Shown one piece after another: positions 41,354-54,978 of a DNA stretch of 64,000 nt. Below the pieces are notes generated by a model. That model did not search any database. It saw only the letters and a program-made list of their open reading frames with translations, and was not told the origin of the DNA. The stretch spans positions 124,001-188,000 of the forward strand of contig WBMZ01010269.1 in NCBI GenBank assembly GCA_013400975.1, given 5' to 3'. Positions within the stretch are counted from its first letter, which is position 1. Each line of letters begins with the position of its first letter. Position numbers and translations under genes: made by a program. This DNA is from Atrichornis clamosus. Its lineage: Eukaryota; Chordata; Aves; Passeriformes; Menuridae.

Positions 41354-41475
41354 TAGTATTGTTAGTTGTTTGCATCACAGTATATAGTTGTACAATCTGT
41401 GATGCCAGTGCTCTGGGCACTGTGCAAACAGAAAATAACAAGATGATGCCTGGAAAATTTGCAGTCTAGCTGATT
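41354..41475 (+). repeat. Old amniote interspersed repeat, diverged
   Basis: The order TAGTATTGTTAGTTGTTTGC, GCTCTGGGCACTGTGCAAAC, AATAACAAGATGATGCCTGG and TTTGCAGTCTAGC parallels a widespread reptile and bird repeat. In that repeat, as I remember it, a TATTATTTGTATTA start is followed by GCACTGTACAAACA and then a CCCTGCCCC/AGAGCTTACAGTCTA stretch. The copy is decayed and I cannot assign a family name. Confidence 0.5.
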
Positions 41476-42136
41476 GCAAAGCCACTTGGACAATGGGTGG
41501 ACAGATGCCATCAGCTGCAGAGGCAGTGAAAGTTTCTGCCAGTTCCTCAAAGCGCTTCAGTCTGCCAACTTCTGTCACCTCCATTTCACCCTGGCTGAGT
41601 TTAAGCCAGCTGGCTTTCCTCCAGGTCCTTTTTCACATCAGGTGTTTAGGCAGCAGAGAATGCCTTTCTCTGAGGTCAGTGAAGAAATGTAGAATATTCT
41701 TGTTCACAAGGATGACAGTGTATATGAGACTATCTCAGTGTTTTTCAAATACATGATGTTATTCCTTGGTTATATGCAAATTATAGGCCTCCACAACTGA
41801 GTGCCCTCAAGAAAGAAATTAAATTACTCCAAACAAACATCTGGGAATTCTTTCAAAGGATTCAGAATGGTTCACAAGGTTCAGAAATTTGCTTCTCTAT
41901 AGATCAGCAGGAGTGCTAGTGTTCATAGATTCCTTATGTTAGCATATGGCAAAAATCCATTAATAATTTTGGGAAATACATTAGTCACAAATTTTGCCCT
42001 TTACATTTGTGAAGTTTTTGAATTTGTTTGCTATCTAGAAAGGTTTTCTGGTAAAGCAGCCTCTTCTTCTGTAAGACATCCTCAAATAACTAATTGTAAA
42101 TATTCCTAAAATACAGTTCATGGCCTGCTGAACCCT

Positions 42137-42247
42137 GATCCTGCAAACACTTGCTCACATTCTTCTTGTGATTAATTCCATTAAAATCAAAGAAACTTTT
42201 ACATGTGGTTGTAAAGTTAAGCCCAGGCGTAAGTGTCTGTAGGATGC
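42137..42247. repeat. Imperfect inverted repeat, old palindromic element
   Basis: The left arm GATCCTGCAAACACTT (42137-42152) pairs with the right arm AAGTGTCTGTAGGATGC (42231-42247), with about 80 bp between. The arms continue weakly inward. It resembles an abundant palindromic repeat remembered from turtle and crocodile genomes, with a GATCCTGCAAACACTTA end. Confidence 0.55.
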
Positions 42248-45200
42248 AGGTTTAGGTTGTTCCATAACTCTTGATATTCTATGCGCTATGTAGTCTCTCA
42301 TTGTTAAATGAGACGCAGACACTCAGAACCAGTGCAAAGTAAGGAGTTTTCAGTCCCAGGATATTACCTCTGTTCCTGAATTCGAGAGGTACAGAATGCG
42401 TCCTTGCAAGTCTGAGGTTCGGGTTCTTTGAGTACATAATCCAGATTTGCTGGTAGTGATCCAACTTGAAATTAGCTGTGGAACACAGTTAAATGCAAAG
42501 CAAAGGTCATTGAATCAAATTAATTTAAGAAGCAGAGTTAATATTCATCAACTTTTTAAATGACTTCTTAATCGCTACAGACCCTTCTGTGCTGTGAACT
42601 TTATAATGGGGAAAAATACTGATAAGCAAAGAGTTCTTAGGCTTTGTAGGATGTAGCCATCCATAGTTATAACAGAAAATGTTTACTGGAGCTGAGCAGA
42701 TTTTTTGCAGAAAATAAACCTGAAATTTGAAAAACTTACCTGGCTCACTGGAGAGAGAAGCAGAATCTAGGAATAGCTGTTGACTGGCATATTCAATAAT
42801 TTAGTTAGCTGTATTTATCTACTATACATCTGGTACACGACAGCTATGGATAAATATGGATCCAACAAATAAATTGCATTTGGCATTTGGTTCTACAACG
42901 TCACTTGCTATTATTCCTCTGTCTCTCTCATTTTCAACATTGCAAGCAGAAAGGCATCATAAAAAGCTCCATTAGTTGTGTACCTATGTGTGCATGTGTG
43001 CATCTAAATACAGTCACTAGTGACTAAAAAGTTTACTCTTTCATGTGTGCTGGAGATTTCCATACTGTAATTTTAGTTCAGAGAAGTAATATTTAAATAT
43101 TCACAAAACTATACCTCTGAACCACTGAAAAGAAAAGATTCCTGTTTTTCCATCAGGATATTGAGCACATATTTCTACGCTTGGAATTTTTTTGCTATGT
43201 GTGGTACTTGGTCCTTTATGCTTTGAATGCAGAAAGTTAATTTGGAGTTATTTAGAGAAGGATTTTACTAGTTAGGATTTTTATCCCTCTCTGAGAACTG
43301 TATAGCTGAATTCACACTATCAAAGAAAGAGCTGGAAGGATACAAAAAATATTCCTAATAAAATGTTTTAAAACTCTCTAAAATATTTATACAAGAGAGT
43401 TTTGGATTTTTTTTTGCCAAATAACACGTACTTGTACAGGGTTTAGGAGAATACTGGTGTTTGTTTGGGAGGATGTGAGCTTGTAATTTCGTCACACAGG
43501 AATAATGTGTTTCTGATTTATGTAGATTAAAAGTGTTTATATGATAGCTATCATAGCCCTAAATTTAAATCTATGTTTACACTAACATGCACACACACAC
43601 ACAGAGCTCCTCCTATGCCCCTCAACTCACACTCCTATGAAAGGATCATAAACAGGTTCTACTTGCAAATATATTCCGTATATATTCTCAATAGTTTTCT
43701 CATGTTTTGAGATGAACCAAACCCATTCTGTGAGCTGTATCCCATCGCTTCTGTTTGCAATTGCTATGATGCACCTTAGAGAAAGATATTACAGATTTAT
43801 TTAGCCTCATTCAAGTTGACTGTACTATGCAGATATAAGAAAACAGTGATGTTGCTATGAAAAATTTAAAATTCGTTGTGTCATTGTATTAAGAATTAAA
43901 AAAAAAACATATTATGCCAATACTTCCAATAGTTGATATCATTCAAATGATTATAAAGATAAATTCTTGAAAGTAGCTTTATAATTGTATATTTGGCAGT
44001 TACTTGGTCTAAAGAAGATTTAAATTTTATTTAATCTCTAAAACTGTGGTTCAAATTCTGCTTTTAATTTATTGCTTTGAATTGAAAACAATCTCACTGT
44101 AAGGAGTTCTGTTGGGGTTTTAAATGGTACAAAGAAAACCGATAACTAGGATAAGATACCTACCAATCCCTACAGTGAGCTCAATAAAAAGAAGTCTTAT
44201 ATTAGTATTTTTATTGCTTTTTATTTCACAGGAGGGAAGAAATAAGTGAGATTCTGTAGCAAGAGTTGTTGGAAGGTTTCAGTGTCAGTATTTCAATCCA
44301 GATGTCTCTTGTGAATACTAACATTCGGGGGAGGGATGCTGGGACCTGAAGTGAAGATGTCACGTCCTCCACTGTGCAAATATGTGAGTGGAGATTAATT
44401 CCTCTGCCACTGCTCTCCTGGTCCGGAGCAAGACTGCTCAAACCCCAGACTGGTGGGACTGCAGGACATGAGGTTGGGCTGACACCGTCTGTGTGCGCCA
44501 CCGTGCCAAGATGAGTTGAGGCTCTCAGCTCCTTCCACACGTGACAGAGACCAGCTTGTGCAGGCATGAGTCTGGGCTGGGGGTGAGATGTGATGAATGA
44601 GCTTTTTATATTTCCCTGTCAGTGAGACTTAGCACGGGTTTTGAACTATTCCCCTACCAGAAGTAGGATGAACTGCTCTGATCATCCTGCTTTTCCTGTA
44701 GGCACATGTATGTGCCTGCCTTTTTTGCCTAGAGCTTGTTGTGTGACACATTCCTCCGAGGGAGAAGAGTTACTCTGTTCTGTGTTGGTGAGCTCAACAG
44801 CCTCAGGCAATGTTGGGTTCACTGCATGTATGAGGTATCCTTGAGCATATCCACACTCTCCATTTATCAATGATTTCCATACGTTTAAAGCTACTGGGTG
44901 GTTGGTTACCATGTTCAGCACTGGAAATGACCACATTTTTCAGCCCTTTGTCTCTGCTCTGCACACTTATCTTTCAGATTGCTCATGCAGACCTATTAAC
45001 AAATTGGAGTGTACTTAAGCACGAGACAAAATTTAATTTTACAGCCCTTATAACTGTGTGTCAACATCTTTTGTCTTAGAAAATCAGGAAAATTGCTTCT
45101 GAGAAAATGTGGTTGATGCATCTTATGCCTCTTATGTATGTATATCAAAGGAGTACTTACTTTATGCAATATGAGCTTTTTTACCCCTGGCAAGTCAGAA

Positions 45201-48200
45201 TATTTAGTTAATTAGGAGCTTTTAGTAAATATCTCCCTTCCTCCTTAGTAGTTTAGCTAGATCCAAGTTTTCCTATCGGCTTTGTGCAAAGCATAGTTCA
45301 GCATAATTAGAGCACCAGCTGGGCTGTAGAGGTTGGGGTCATCTAAACTTCATAAACAGCACCTACAGGGAGTTCATGCTCTAGGTGTCATTGACATTAC
45401 CATATCCATGACCAAAGTCATGGATAAAAATAATTCATATTAGATAGACAATCCTAATGTCAAGTTTTTAAAGGAAATATGATTCTCTCACTGAACTTAT
45501 TCTAGTTCCTACTGAATCAAAGTAAGATTTTTTCTATAAAAATACTTTGTTCTCAGAATTCTTGAATTTTACTAATTTTTCCATGAAACTTTGATGCTTT
45601 CCAATTGCAAGTTGGGCTAAGTTATTTTTTTTGCAAACACTAAAATGCCAATCTGTTATGAGATGTTTGAAATCATGTTTTTTGTTTCGACTGCCCACTA
45701 TCTTCAACACAATGACGATTTTGTCCTTTGCTGCTTGTTCCTTCGTCTTGATTAAAAAAATGAAGGCAAACAGAGGCACAGCATCTGTGTCTCACGTCTA
45801 CAAGTCCATTTCATGAATTCTATGAGCTGTCCCAGATTTATATGTAGCATTTTGTTCACTAGGTGCAATTTTCAATAGGAAAAGTTTAATCCAATAGGGA
45901 TTACAAAAAAAGTCACTTACTTGATGTTCCTATAAAAAATTAATTTCTTGAGACAGGTATTTTGACCCCTGTATTAATAGGGTGCACAGTTTTCTTGGAG
46001 CCAACCTCATGGTTCCAGACATGCATCACATAGTGTTACTGCAAACTTGGCAATTGAATTGAGGAAATAGATTAATGTGCAGTGCAGTGGCTGGACATGT
46101 AAGGTTCAGGAATTGGACTTTAATTTATGGTTCCCTTTCTGGCTTGGTAAAAAAGAAGGCACACTGCTGTGGTGCTGGCATTTCCGATGTTTAGAAAAAC
46201 AGGACTTGCTGTTCATCGTGAGTTGTTTTTACTTTTGAAGTTCATTAATTTCCCTGACATAGGCAGGTGGCTTGGTTAAACTAGGGTTATTTGGGAAAGC
46301 AGGATTCTTCTGGGAGAGTGAAAACTGTGTAGTTTATTCTACAGTGAAACCTTGTTTTGTCAAATTCCTTAGCTGCTTGAGATTTAAGCTTGGAGACTTA
46401 GCTAAGCGTTTGAGTGAATGCTTTGTTGTTGCTAGCTCTCGTTCATATCTGGCTGTGGGGCATCTTGCAGACAGGCTTCACTTGATAGTCACTTCGTGTG
46501 GAAGGCGGCGAGGGAAGGAGGAATGTGAACAGATATACACTGCTCTGATTCTTTACAATCTGCCAAGGAAAGTTGCCCTGGGAAGCAGAAATCAGAAAAC
46601 TCTGGTTTAATATGAAAGGAGAGGCATGCATTTCTTATCAAAAAACTAAACTGAATGAATCTATTAAACCTGGACTCCTCATTCAGAATCGAATGTTGCT
46701 GTCTGGAGACTGGAGTGGTAAAAAAAAAGCCTGATTAGCCCCACTGGATCTTACTCTAACTGTAATGATACAGGTGATAAACAGAAGGTGGGCTCATTGT
46801 GGGATACAGTGAATGTCTTGATGATGAAGTTTTTCTGTCTTCTACAACGAATTTCAGAAGTTGTTCAACTGTGCAGAAAGAGAAGCGAATCTTATGTGCC
46901 TTATATCTTAGATGGATCTCATAGGTTGGCCTGTTTCCAGTCCTAACATTGAGGAAGGAATACATTTTTTTTTAAAAGTACTTCTTTACGAATGAATTTT
47001 GTATTAAGATATTAAGGATTGTATTAAGGATTCATACCCTGTGCACAGGCTCAAGACAAGTTTCCTCTCACAGATTTGTTTTCTCTTTCAGATGTTTAGT
47101 TTCAGCACTTTCCCTTAGTAATATTTGTAATTTGGAGACAGGTAGGAATTAATTGGGTTAATTTTCTTGTAACAAACCCAAAATTTGTACTCCTTTCTTC
47201 AACAGCAGAAGACTAATTACCCAAGCCCAAGTTTCCTTGTTAGTGATTTATCTCTGTTTACAGATAAAGCAGAACACTGTAATACAGGACAGATAAAGTG
47301 AGGACATTCTATACTCATTATATTTTCAGTAGAGTCAGCAGATAAATGCCTGTCATAAAAGAAGAGTAATTTATTCTTAAAATGTGCTTTGATAGCTAGG
47401 CATTTATAATCTTTTTCATTGTTTCCTGGTAACCATTTCCAAACATATCAATGACATTAATGGAATCTCTCAAATACTTGAAAGATGAAAAGTGATCATT
47501 TTCATGGAGAAAAACCAGAAAAGAGATTAACTAAAGGTCACTAGAAAATATCTGTAAAATTTGAATTTGGAAGTCCCATCCTTTCCCCTTGTCTTGATAG
47601 ATGTTTCTACCTTTAAACATCCATTAAATTCATAGATCATATTGATTCCGTGCCATCAGAATAACCCAAGATACGCTTGATATTACAGACAAGCCTAGGT
47701 GCTTTACTAAGTTGAGTCTTTGAGCATAAAGTTTGGTGATGTTTTTGAAGGTATTGTGTGAGAATGCCGAGTTCCCTTTCTATTAAAAACTTAGACAATT
47801 GAAAGAAATCTTTCTCATGAAAATAAAAAAAGTGAGAGAAATGAATTTTGTACTCTGTGTTGTGAATGGAAATAAAACTGTCATTTGAGATACAACCACT
47901 GAAGCACCCTATGCTTTTTGTCGCCCTTATAAATAATCTCTTCTTTTTTTTTTTCACTGTTTACCATCTGAATGTTTGATTCCCTCCAACTGCCCTATTT
48001 TTTCCACTCTGCTCTGAATTCAACTTTGTCCCATGGGAAGTTGTATTGTCTACGCTTTTTATGTCTCCTAAGTGAAACACTTATATTGAATAGTAAAGAA
48101 GCTAAATACTCAGTTTTAAATAGAATGTATTTAAATTTAGAAAATAAAATCCAACAGACTCAATCAGTTTCTATATCAAACAGGCTTCTCTTCTGTATTT

Positions 48201-48672
48201 GCAGTGCTGAAAAAAATTTTAAGCCGTGGCTTATAGTATAGAAGAATGATAAAATGCTGTTTAAGCATCAGCTCACACAGCTGTGTTGTTTGGTAAGGCA
48301 AAAAGCCTCCAGACCAAAACATGCAAGGCAAAAACCCCTTTTTCTGATAATTTGAATCTTCACTGTGTAAAGTGCAGTGGCCTTTATCCAGCAAAGCACT
48401 GATGCTCATGTTTTTCTTTAAGCTCATGAATTATTCTGATCTAGTGAGAGCACTCTGTTGACACACTTGTCAGGCTTTTTGGAAGATGCTAGTTGCATTT
48501 CTGTGTGCCATACAGGATTAAGCCCTGATTTAAAGAACATTCTGTTCAGTTCTGATACTATTGTTATCCTTCTGAAGAAAATGTTTTAATGTAGCAATAG
48601 GAGTGGTTTCTGACACTCTCTTTGTTCTGAGAGTTTGTTCACAACAAAAGGAACCCTTCTGTGGACACACAA

Positions 48673-48901
48673 TAGCTTGATGATTAGAGTACTCAGCTGA
48701 AGAGGAAAGAACTTAGGTTCAAATTCTTGATCCAAACCAGACAGAGCAGGGAATTGAACCTAACTCTCTAGTGTCAGAGATTAGGGTATTCCGCTGGGAT
48801 AACAGCAAGCCAGGTTTCAACTCCCTGCTCTGTCTGGTTTGGATCAGGGACTTGAACCTCAGTCTCCTCCATCTCAGCTGCGTGCCCTCATCACCAAGCT
48901 A
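48673..48901. repeat. Palindromic tRNA-like repeat, apparently two tandem foldback units
   Basis: Four B-box-like motifs alternate in direction: GGTTCAAATTC at 48716, reverse GAATTGAACC at 48751, GGTTTCAACTC at 48813, and reverse GACTTGAACC at 48849. The outer arms also match over tens of bases: TAGCTTGATGATTAGAG on the left against CTCATCACCAAGCTA on the right. ATCCAAACCAGACAGAGCAG is mirrored by CTGCTCTGTCTGGTTTGGAT. The whole resembles a palindromic tRNA-derived repeat of sauropsids. No intact tRNA gene can be drawn. Confidence 0.65.
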
Positions 48902-51900
48902 CTTGGCCAAGATGGGATAGGGTGTTTTGTTCTTAAGAAAAAAAGAAAGGCAACATTAAAAAGCTCATTTTGCACCAGAGTAAAATACGAACTACCTACT
49001 CCTGACTATTTCCACATGATGGAATTGTTGTTTCCTGGCCAGGTCAAAAGAGAGCTGCTTTGTGGTCACATACCGAGAGTGCCAGAAGCAATAGGAAGAT
49101 ATAAAACCCCCCTGTCCCTGCAAATGTACCTAAAGATGCAGAGATTCAGCCGTGTTATCCACATAGCTTTGGCAGAAGCAGAGAAAACAAAACCACCAGA
49201 AGTCAGTTCATGTGAATGCCAGAGCTATCTCAGGGAACCACATTTTTGTTTGGAGAATGAGGGAGGAAGGCTAATACTCTGTCAGTGCTGTCGGAGGTGT
49301 CTGTGTAAGAGCACAGGCTGTGAGTTCACTTGAAACTTCAAGCAGATTTTTTTTCTCCACTGGTTTTCATGCCTCTTTTCTTTCCCTTGATTTTATACCT
49401 GGTTCTCTCTAATTTTGATGTTTTTCTGCTCCCTTCACTGCACTTACCATATATTCATGTTTTTTCCACAAGGAAGTTGTTGTGGCATAAGCTTTAGTCT
49501 TTGTGATGGAACACATAATTGAACCCTGTTGTAAAATTCTCTGTGAAACTTCTTATATCAGTTGATAGAAATGGATGGGTTTTAACTGTTTGTCTTGTCC
49601 TTGTAATCCACACACACATTGAATTTCTTAATCTAATCCCAGGCATTTTTAAAAGTTTAAGTGTTTTTTTCCTGCTCATTACCTTATCTTTTACCTCCTG
49701 ATTTTAACCAACAGTAGACCACCAAATGATTTTTGACAATCTAGCATGTGAACACTTTTATACTCATCTGCAGAGGGCTTGTTTACTTTAGTCATGTGAA
49801 GTTCAATGACTGAAAGTCCGTGCCCATTGTAATTTGCAATGTTGATTATCTCCAGGTACGGAGCATGGACCTCTAGCTTTGAATAAGAGTTTTTCACATT
49901 CATTCACTTGTAATGGAAAATGACCACTGTTTATCAAACCAACATTCGAGTATGCATATTTATACCAAAGAATTACTCACAGTAGAGTTGGAATGGAAAT
50001 GTTGGGTGTATGAATTGTAATCAGAGTCATTCTTTCAGTTCCAGTCACCAACAGGCAATCACTGTTACAAAATTCATGCCTGAAAATCAGGTTTCTATAG
50101 ATGCCCAAGAGGGACTGAGTTTTCCTGGATATGAGCGTTTGGGATGCTGCTGTTGTACACTCAGAACATATTTTCCCGTATCCCCTGCGATACCCAGGGC
50201 ACAAAGATATGCTGTGATGTCTTGTTTCCATATCTCTCTCAATTCACTCAGCAGCACAGAGTAAGACATGTGAGAACCTCTCTCATGGGTTTCTGTTGCT
50301 GTGTTATCAACAAATGAGATTCCATGGCCTGCTCCAGAAATTGTACATACACACTCCCACAACTGTGTACACATCCTCAGTCTTGCAGCATGCCATGTCA
50401 GGCCAGCCTGTGTACAACATGGGGTCATGTTTCTTTGCAGATCACACCTGACATCTGGAGGGGTACGATAGGGCATTTCTTTATCTCTTTGTTTTCTTTC
50501 AAGTCCCACAGTCAGTAAGTTTGAGCTAGTTTTCATATTTCAATAGAACCTCTCCTCAGCCCTTTCAGATATTACTTGTTAATACCAAGAGTCAGTTGAC
50601 TCTGTGGAACCTGGTTAGCATTAAACTTCATGACATCTGCTCAAGGGTGGCCTTCTGCACAAATGCAAAGAAATCCAGGCCTTGGCATGGCTGCAGGATA
50701 TTCTTAGTTGGGTACCTGACTGAATGCTGGATGTCCAGCACAAAAGGGAAACAGTGTGCACCATGAAACTAGAATACAGCGTAGTGGTCCAGTGTGGAAA
50801 CTGTCCTCGTAATCCTTAATGGAGTGCTATCATGGAATTGGATCTCCCTGCTGTGAAGCGACCCAAGGCACTTTGTAATCAAACCGCACACTGTAAACTG
50901 TTTTACATGAAGTCATCTGCATTGCATCCTTCCTGGCAGACACTTTAGAACCATAATTACATTAATCTCTACCCTTAATTTGCTCCATTGTGCTTCTGTC
51001 ATTGCAGGATCTTTGCTACCAAGTGGGATGTGTTCATTTCCTTTGTGCTTACACAATTTACAAATTGCAATTTAAAGGTGGCATGGTTAACTCTCAATTG
51101 CCCTGCTTTTTGTGGGATTAAATCAAGCTCATCGTTACTTGAACATTAGTTTATTGTGGTTTAATGAGGTACACAGTACATACTTGACTTATGGGATGTG
51201 TTCCAAATAGAGGTCTGTTTGCAAAGGAAGTGGTTGAGAACCTCCTGTAGCTACAGAGATCTCTGTCAACCCTGGAGAAGTGACCTAGGTCACTTAGGTG
51301 AATTAGGAGTGGGCAATCATCTTTCATTTAAATAAATAGTGTCTAATTATTAGAGCCTGGGCCTATTCAGTCTGTCATAGTATACCCACCTCCTTCAGCA
51401 GGAACTAGGGACATTTCATTCTTGCATAATGTCATACCTTGCAAAAGTTTCGTACTCAACAGTTGCAAGACTGTATTTATGTTTTTCCTATTAGTCATCT
51501 TACAGCTTTTTTATTTAGCAAAGGATGTGCCAGTGAGATTTGAAATGGTATTTGCAGAGTATATCTATCATGTTTAATGGAAAGTATCCAGGAAGGTAAC
51601 ACGACTGCAGATCCCAAATTAAAAACTGCATCAAGAGAAAGGGAGATTTTTGTGATGCCAGGTTTTCAAGGACTGGTTCATTCCATAGTGTTCAAGTAAT
51701 GTTTTAGTGGTTCTAGCTGACTCTTGTTTCACTTAAATTTATTTCCAGGGCTCCCATTTTATAAAACTCTTTTAATCACTGCTGTAAAAATCCATTCTGA
51801 GTTAAAATTCAGTATATAGTTAATGTTCCAAGAAATACCCATGCCTGTCTGCCATTAATTCTAGCTCCCCTCTGTGTTGGAAATATAGTTTCTAAATCTA

Positions 51901-52295
51901 TCACTTGCCAGTTATGGAAGGGAAGGAGAAAAAAAAAAAATCAGATAAAACTGATGAAAATTTGTCTATTAATACAAATTCAGTACTTTTAGGTATGACT
52001 ATAAACAAAATAAAGCAAGGGTAAAAGTTTGATATTTTACATGACTGCTTGCAGTATAGCTAGATTTTCTGCCTCCTTTCTACTCCTCCCTTTCCCATCT
52101 TTTTTTCCCATGTCATCCCTTACCATCCGACAATATCCTTTGGGCCCTGGTAGCAGTGACTTAGCTTTGCAGTTGGTGGTTCTGCCACTGCTTTTATTTC
52201 CAGATTCAAGAGACACCAAGTCGCTGCATCTGTGGCATGCTTCATTTGTGTGGCACAGGTTGGGGTTTCTCTGTGCCATCTATATTTGGGGGGGT

Positions 52296-52353
52296 TTAAA
52301 AAAAAAAAAACAAAAACAAAACAAACCAACAAAACAAGCAAAAAACCCTCCCA
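52296..52353. repeat. A-rich/CAAAA low-complexity tract
   Basis: A run of about a dozen A is followed by CAAAA, CAAAC and AAACC-type units. There is no coding or transposon signature around it. Confidence 0.85.
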
Positions 52354-54530
52354 AAACAACGAATGTGCAGTGTTTCAAAGGTGTATTTTAAAAAATCTAT
52401 CATGTATGTAACGCTCTTCGAGAAATTGAAAGGTATATTTAAAGAGTGCTGGCCTTCCATCTCCATCCATCACGTTATGATTGCATAAGAACCACAGTGT
52501 GGCATGAAGGTACCTCTCTGTGTGCAGAGAATCTTCAAAGATTGCTCTAATAGGAAAGTGTGCTGCTGGCCTGGCAGTTCTCAATTTCCTTCATCTGATT
52601 TAATGTCCATTGATTCTTAATGTCTGAATAGAGACCTTTTTTATGGCTTTAGATGAGAGTGGATGCTTTCGGGATTTTCAGCTGATGCTTTCGATGGTAA
52701 AACTCTCAGAAACAGATATCCAGAAAAGTTAAAATCAACATCAATTTGTAGAAAAGTCTGTTTTTAATGAATGTTTCCAAGGAACAGGCTGCTTAGGTTA
52801 AGTAATGTGAAAAACATCACCACGAAGTCAAGTCCCCATAGTTCAGTTTTTCCATCAGGAGACCAGAATTATACACCTTATTTCTGAGGTTGCTTCCATA
52901 ATTGCAACAACATACATTTTTTGTAATAGTTTTTCCTTTTTAATGGATATTTAAATGGAGGTAATTAAATATGTTTCTTTCATAGCCATTTCCTGAGAGG
53001 AAACATAACATGATGAAAATACAAGTGAATGGGAAGTAATAAATGTCTACTAAATTAACTGCACTTTTGCTCTATAAGCAGTATTGTTTTCTAATTATTA
53101 AGACTCTCAGAGTGATAATGTGGAGATTCAGATGCCTGTCATACTATATAAAACTGTATTCCAAAATATTTCAGTTTAATAAGCTATTGTTGAAAGCATT
53201 ACTGCAGTAAGAACTATCAGTTGTATATCTCAGGTCCAGGCAGTCATGAAGTACAGTATGTAAACAGAAGTATAACCTTCTGAAAAATCAGATCTAGTTG
53301 CTTTTCTCTTCCACACATTTTTGGGCCCCTTTCTAATTTTTAAACTCTCCTCTCTGTGTCCTAATCATCGGGATGACTGACTTCTCTCACTGTGCCAACA
53401 CTTCAGTCAAATGCATTGTGTTTCTTTCCCTGGAGCAGGTCCCACATGACTTTATTGCAGGTCATGCTCAACCTGAGGTGATGAGCCTCTAAAGGCTACA
53501 AGTTTGCATTAGCACAGACTGAACCTAAATACTCAAAATGTCAGATCCTTCTCAACATACTGAGAAGTCTTTGGCCTCCAGAAGTGAAGTGGATATTGTG
53601 TGGGCATGGACTGCCTAATAAAAGCATCAGTTGCCTTGTGTCCAGTTAAGCAGCAGAGATAAGACTCCTTATCCTCTGAATTTTTAGACCTTTTTCCTGT
53701 TTCCAATCAAAACTAGAAACATAAAGGTCTACAAGAGAATGTTTAAGAGTAGCAAATAAGGTCCAAAAACTTTCTCAAGTTCAGCTTTGATTTTTGGATG
53801 GATGGCCTCTGAAGGGATTACAGTGTTCCAACTGTTTTGTCCCTGCTTCTTACACTGACATCTCTGAGCTGTTAGCAGCAAGAAATTCACTTCTCAAAAG
53901 CCTTTCAAGCTCTCATGGAGGGAAAACCAAACTAAAAATTAGTAAACAGAAGTTAGACATTTCACATTGCCTGCCTTATGCTTTGATGTTCTGATTCTCC
54001 TTTTCTTTTTTAGCAATAATATTACAGGAAATGAAATAAATATAACGAACTGTTTTTCCTATCAACAAATGCCCTGGTCTAACTGTGTCACTCAGGTGCC
54101 TGCAGAAACTACTTATAGAGTCCTCTGTTTCTGCTATGAATATTATCCTTTCTTTCCTCCACATTTACTTGAAGAACAGCAGAGTAGTTTGAGCCTAAAT
54201 CTATCTATAAAACAGATACATATAGAATGAATCACAAACAGTTTAATACCACCTGGGAGTGTAAGTTATCTGTCTGGGCTTCCTCAGTTAATGGGGAAGA
54301 AGAGAAACATTTTACGGGAGATTCTATTCTAAGAAAAGAATCTCAGGTAGTTAGGAAGAATGCCTTCTGAATGGGTTCCTTTATAGTGAGCTTAAATAAC
54401 TACTATGGATGAGACACCTCATTTCAGCAGGCTCAAGTTCAACAAATCCCCCTCAATGCACTTTGGTATGACATGAATGCCTAGGATTGAAGGGTAGGGC
54501 CTTGGAAGAGCATCCTTTGTTAACTCTTTA

Positions 54531-54546
54531 GTGTGTGTGTGTGTGT
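54531..54546. repeat. (GT)8 microsatellite
   Basis: Eight uninterrupted GT dinucleotides. Confidence 0.9.
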
Positions 54547-54978
54547 CCCTTGAAATTAGAACAGAGAGATAATTTTAAAATAGTAAGAAAAATAAAGTTA
54601 AATATATGATAAGAGCTGAAATCTGCTTCCTGCACTTCTCAAGAAATAATATTTATTTCCTGTAAGGCATAGAGATCTGGGGCTACAAAGCAATGGATCT
54701 GTAGCTCCCCTACAGCTAATATCCATTCTATTCTATTTCATTAATTTTGAAATTTGGATAAGAACATGTGAAAGAGAATTTGGCTTTGAGCTTAACCTAA
54801 TTCTTTTAAATGGTATGAATATTAAAAAAAAAACCTATTAAAAAATGCAATACCTGAGGGATATTAATGAGGAGGAATAATAATATCCTTAACCCTTCTG
54901 GAATAGAGACTAAGAGGTAGATAGTTTTGTCTGTGAGAAGTTAGCAGAGACTGCAGTGAGGGAAAAACTGTGATGAGC

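Noticed and set aside
44226..44567. 113-codon minus-strand open frame in a locally GC-richer patch
   Set aside because: Higher local GC lowers stop frequency. The translation shows no family features and there is no sign of a promoter or CpG island of useful size.
46272..46610. 112-codon open frame on the plus strand
   Set aside because: No recognisable domain, no splice or start context of note, and it lies in ordinary intron sequence.
48673..48901. Possible functional tRNA gene
   Set aside because: B-box-like motifs are present, but no cloverleaf with acceptor stem and anticodon arm can be drawn, and the motifs alternate in orientation as in a palindromic repeat.
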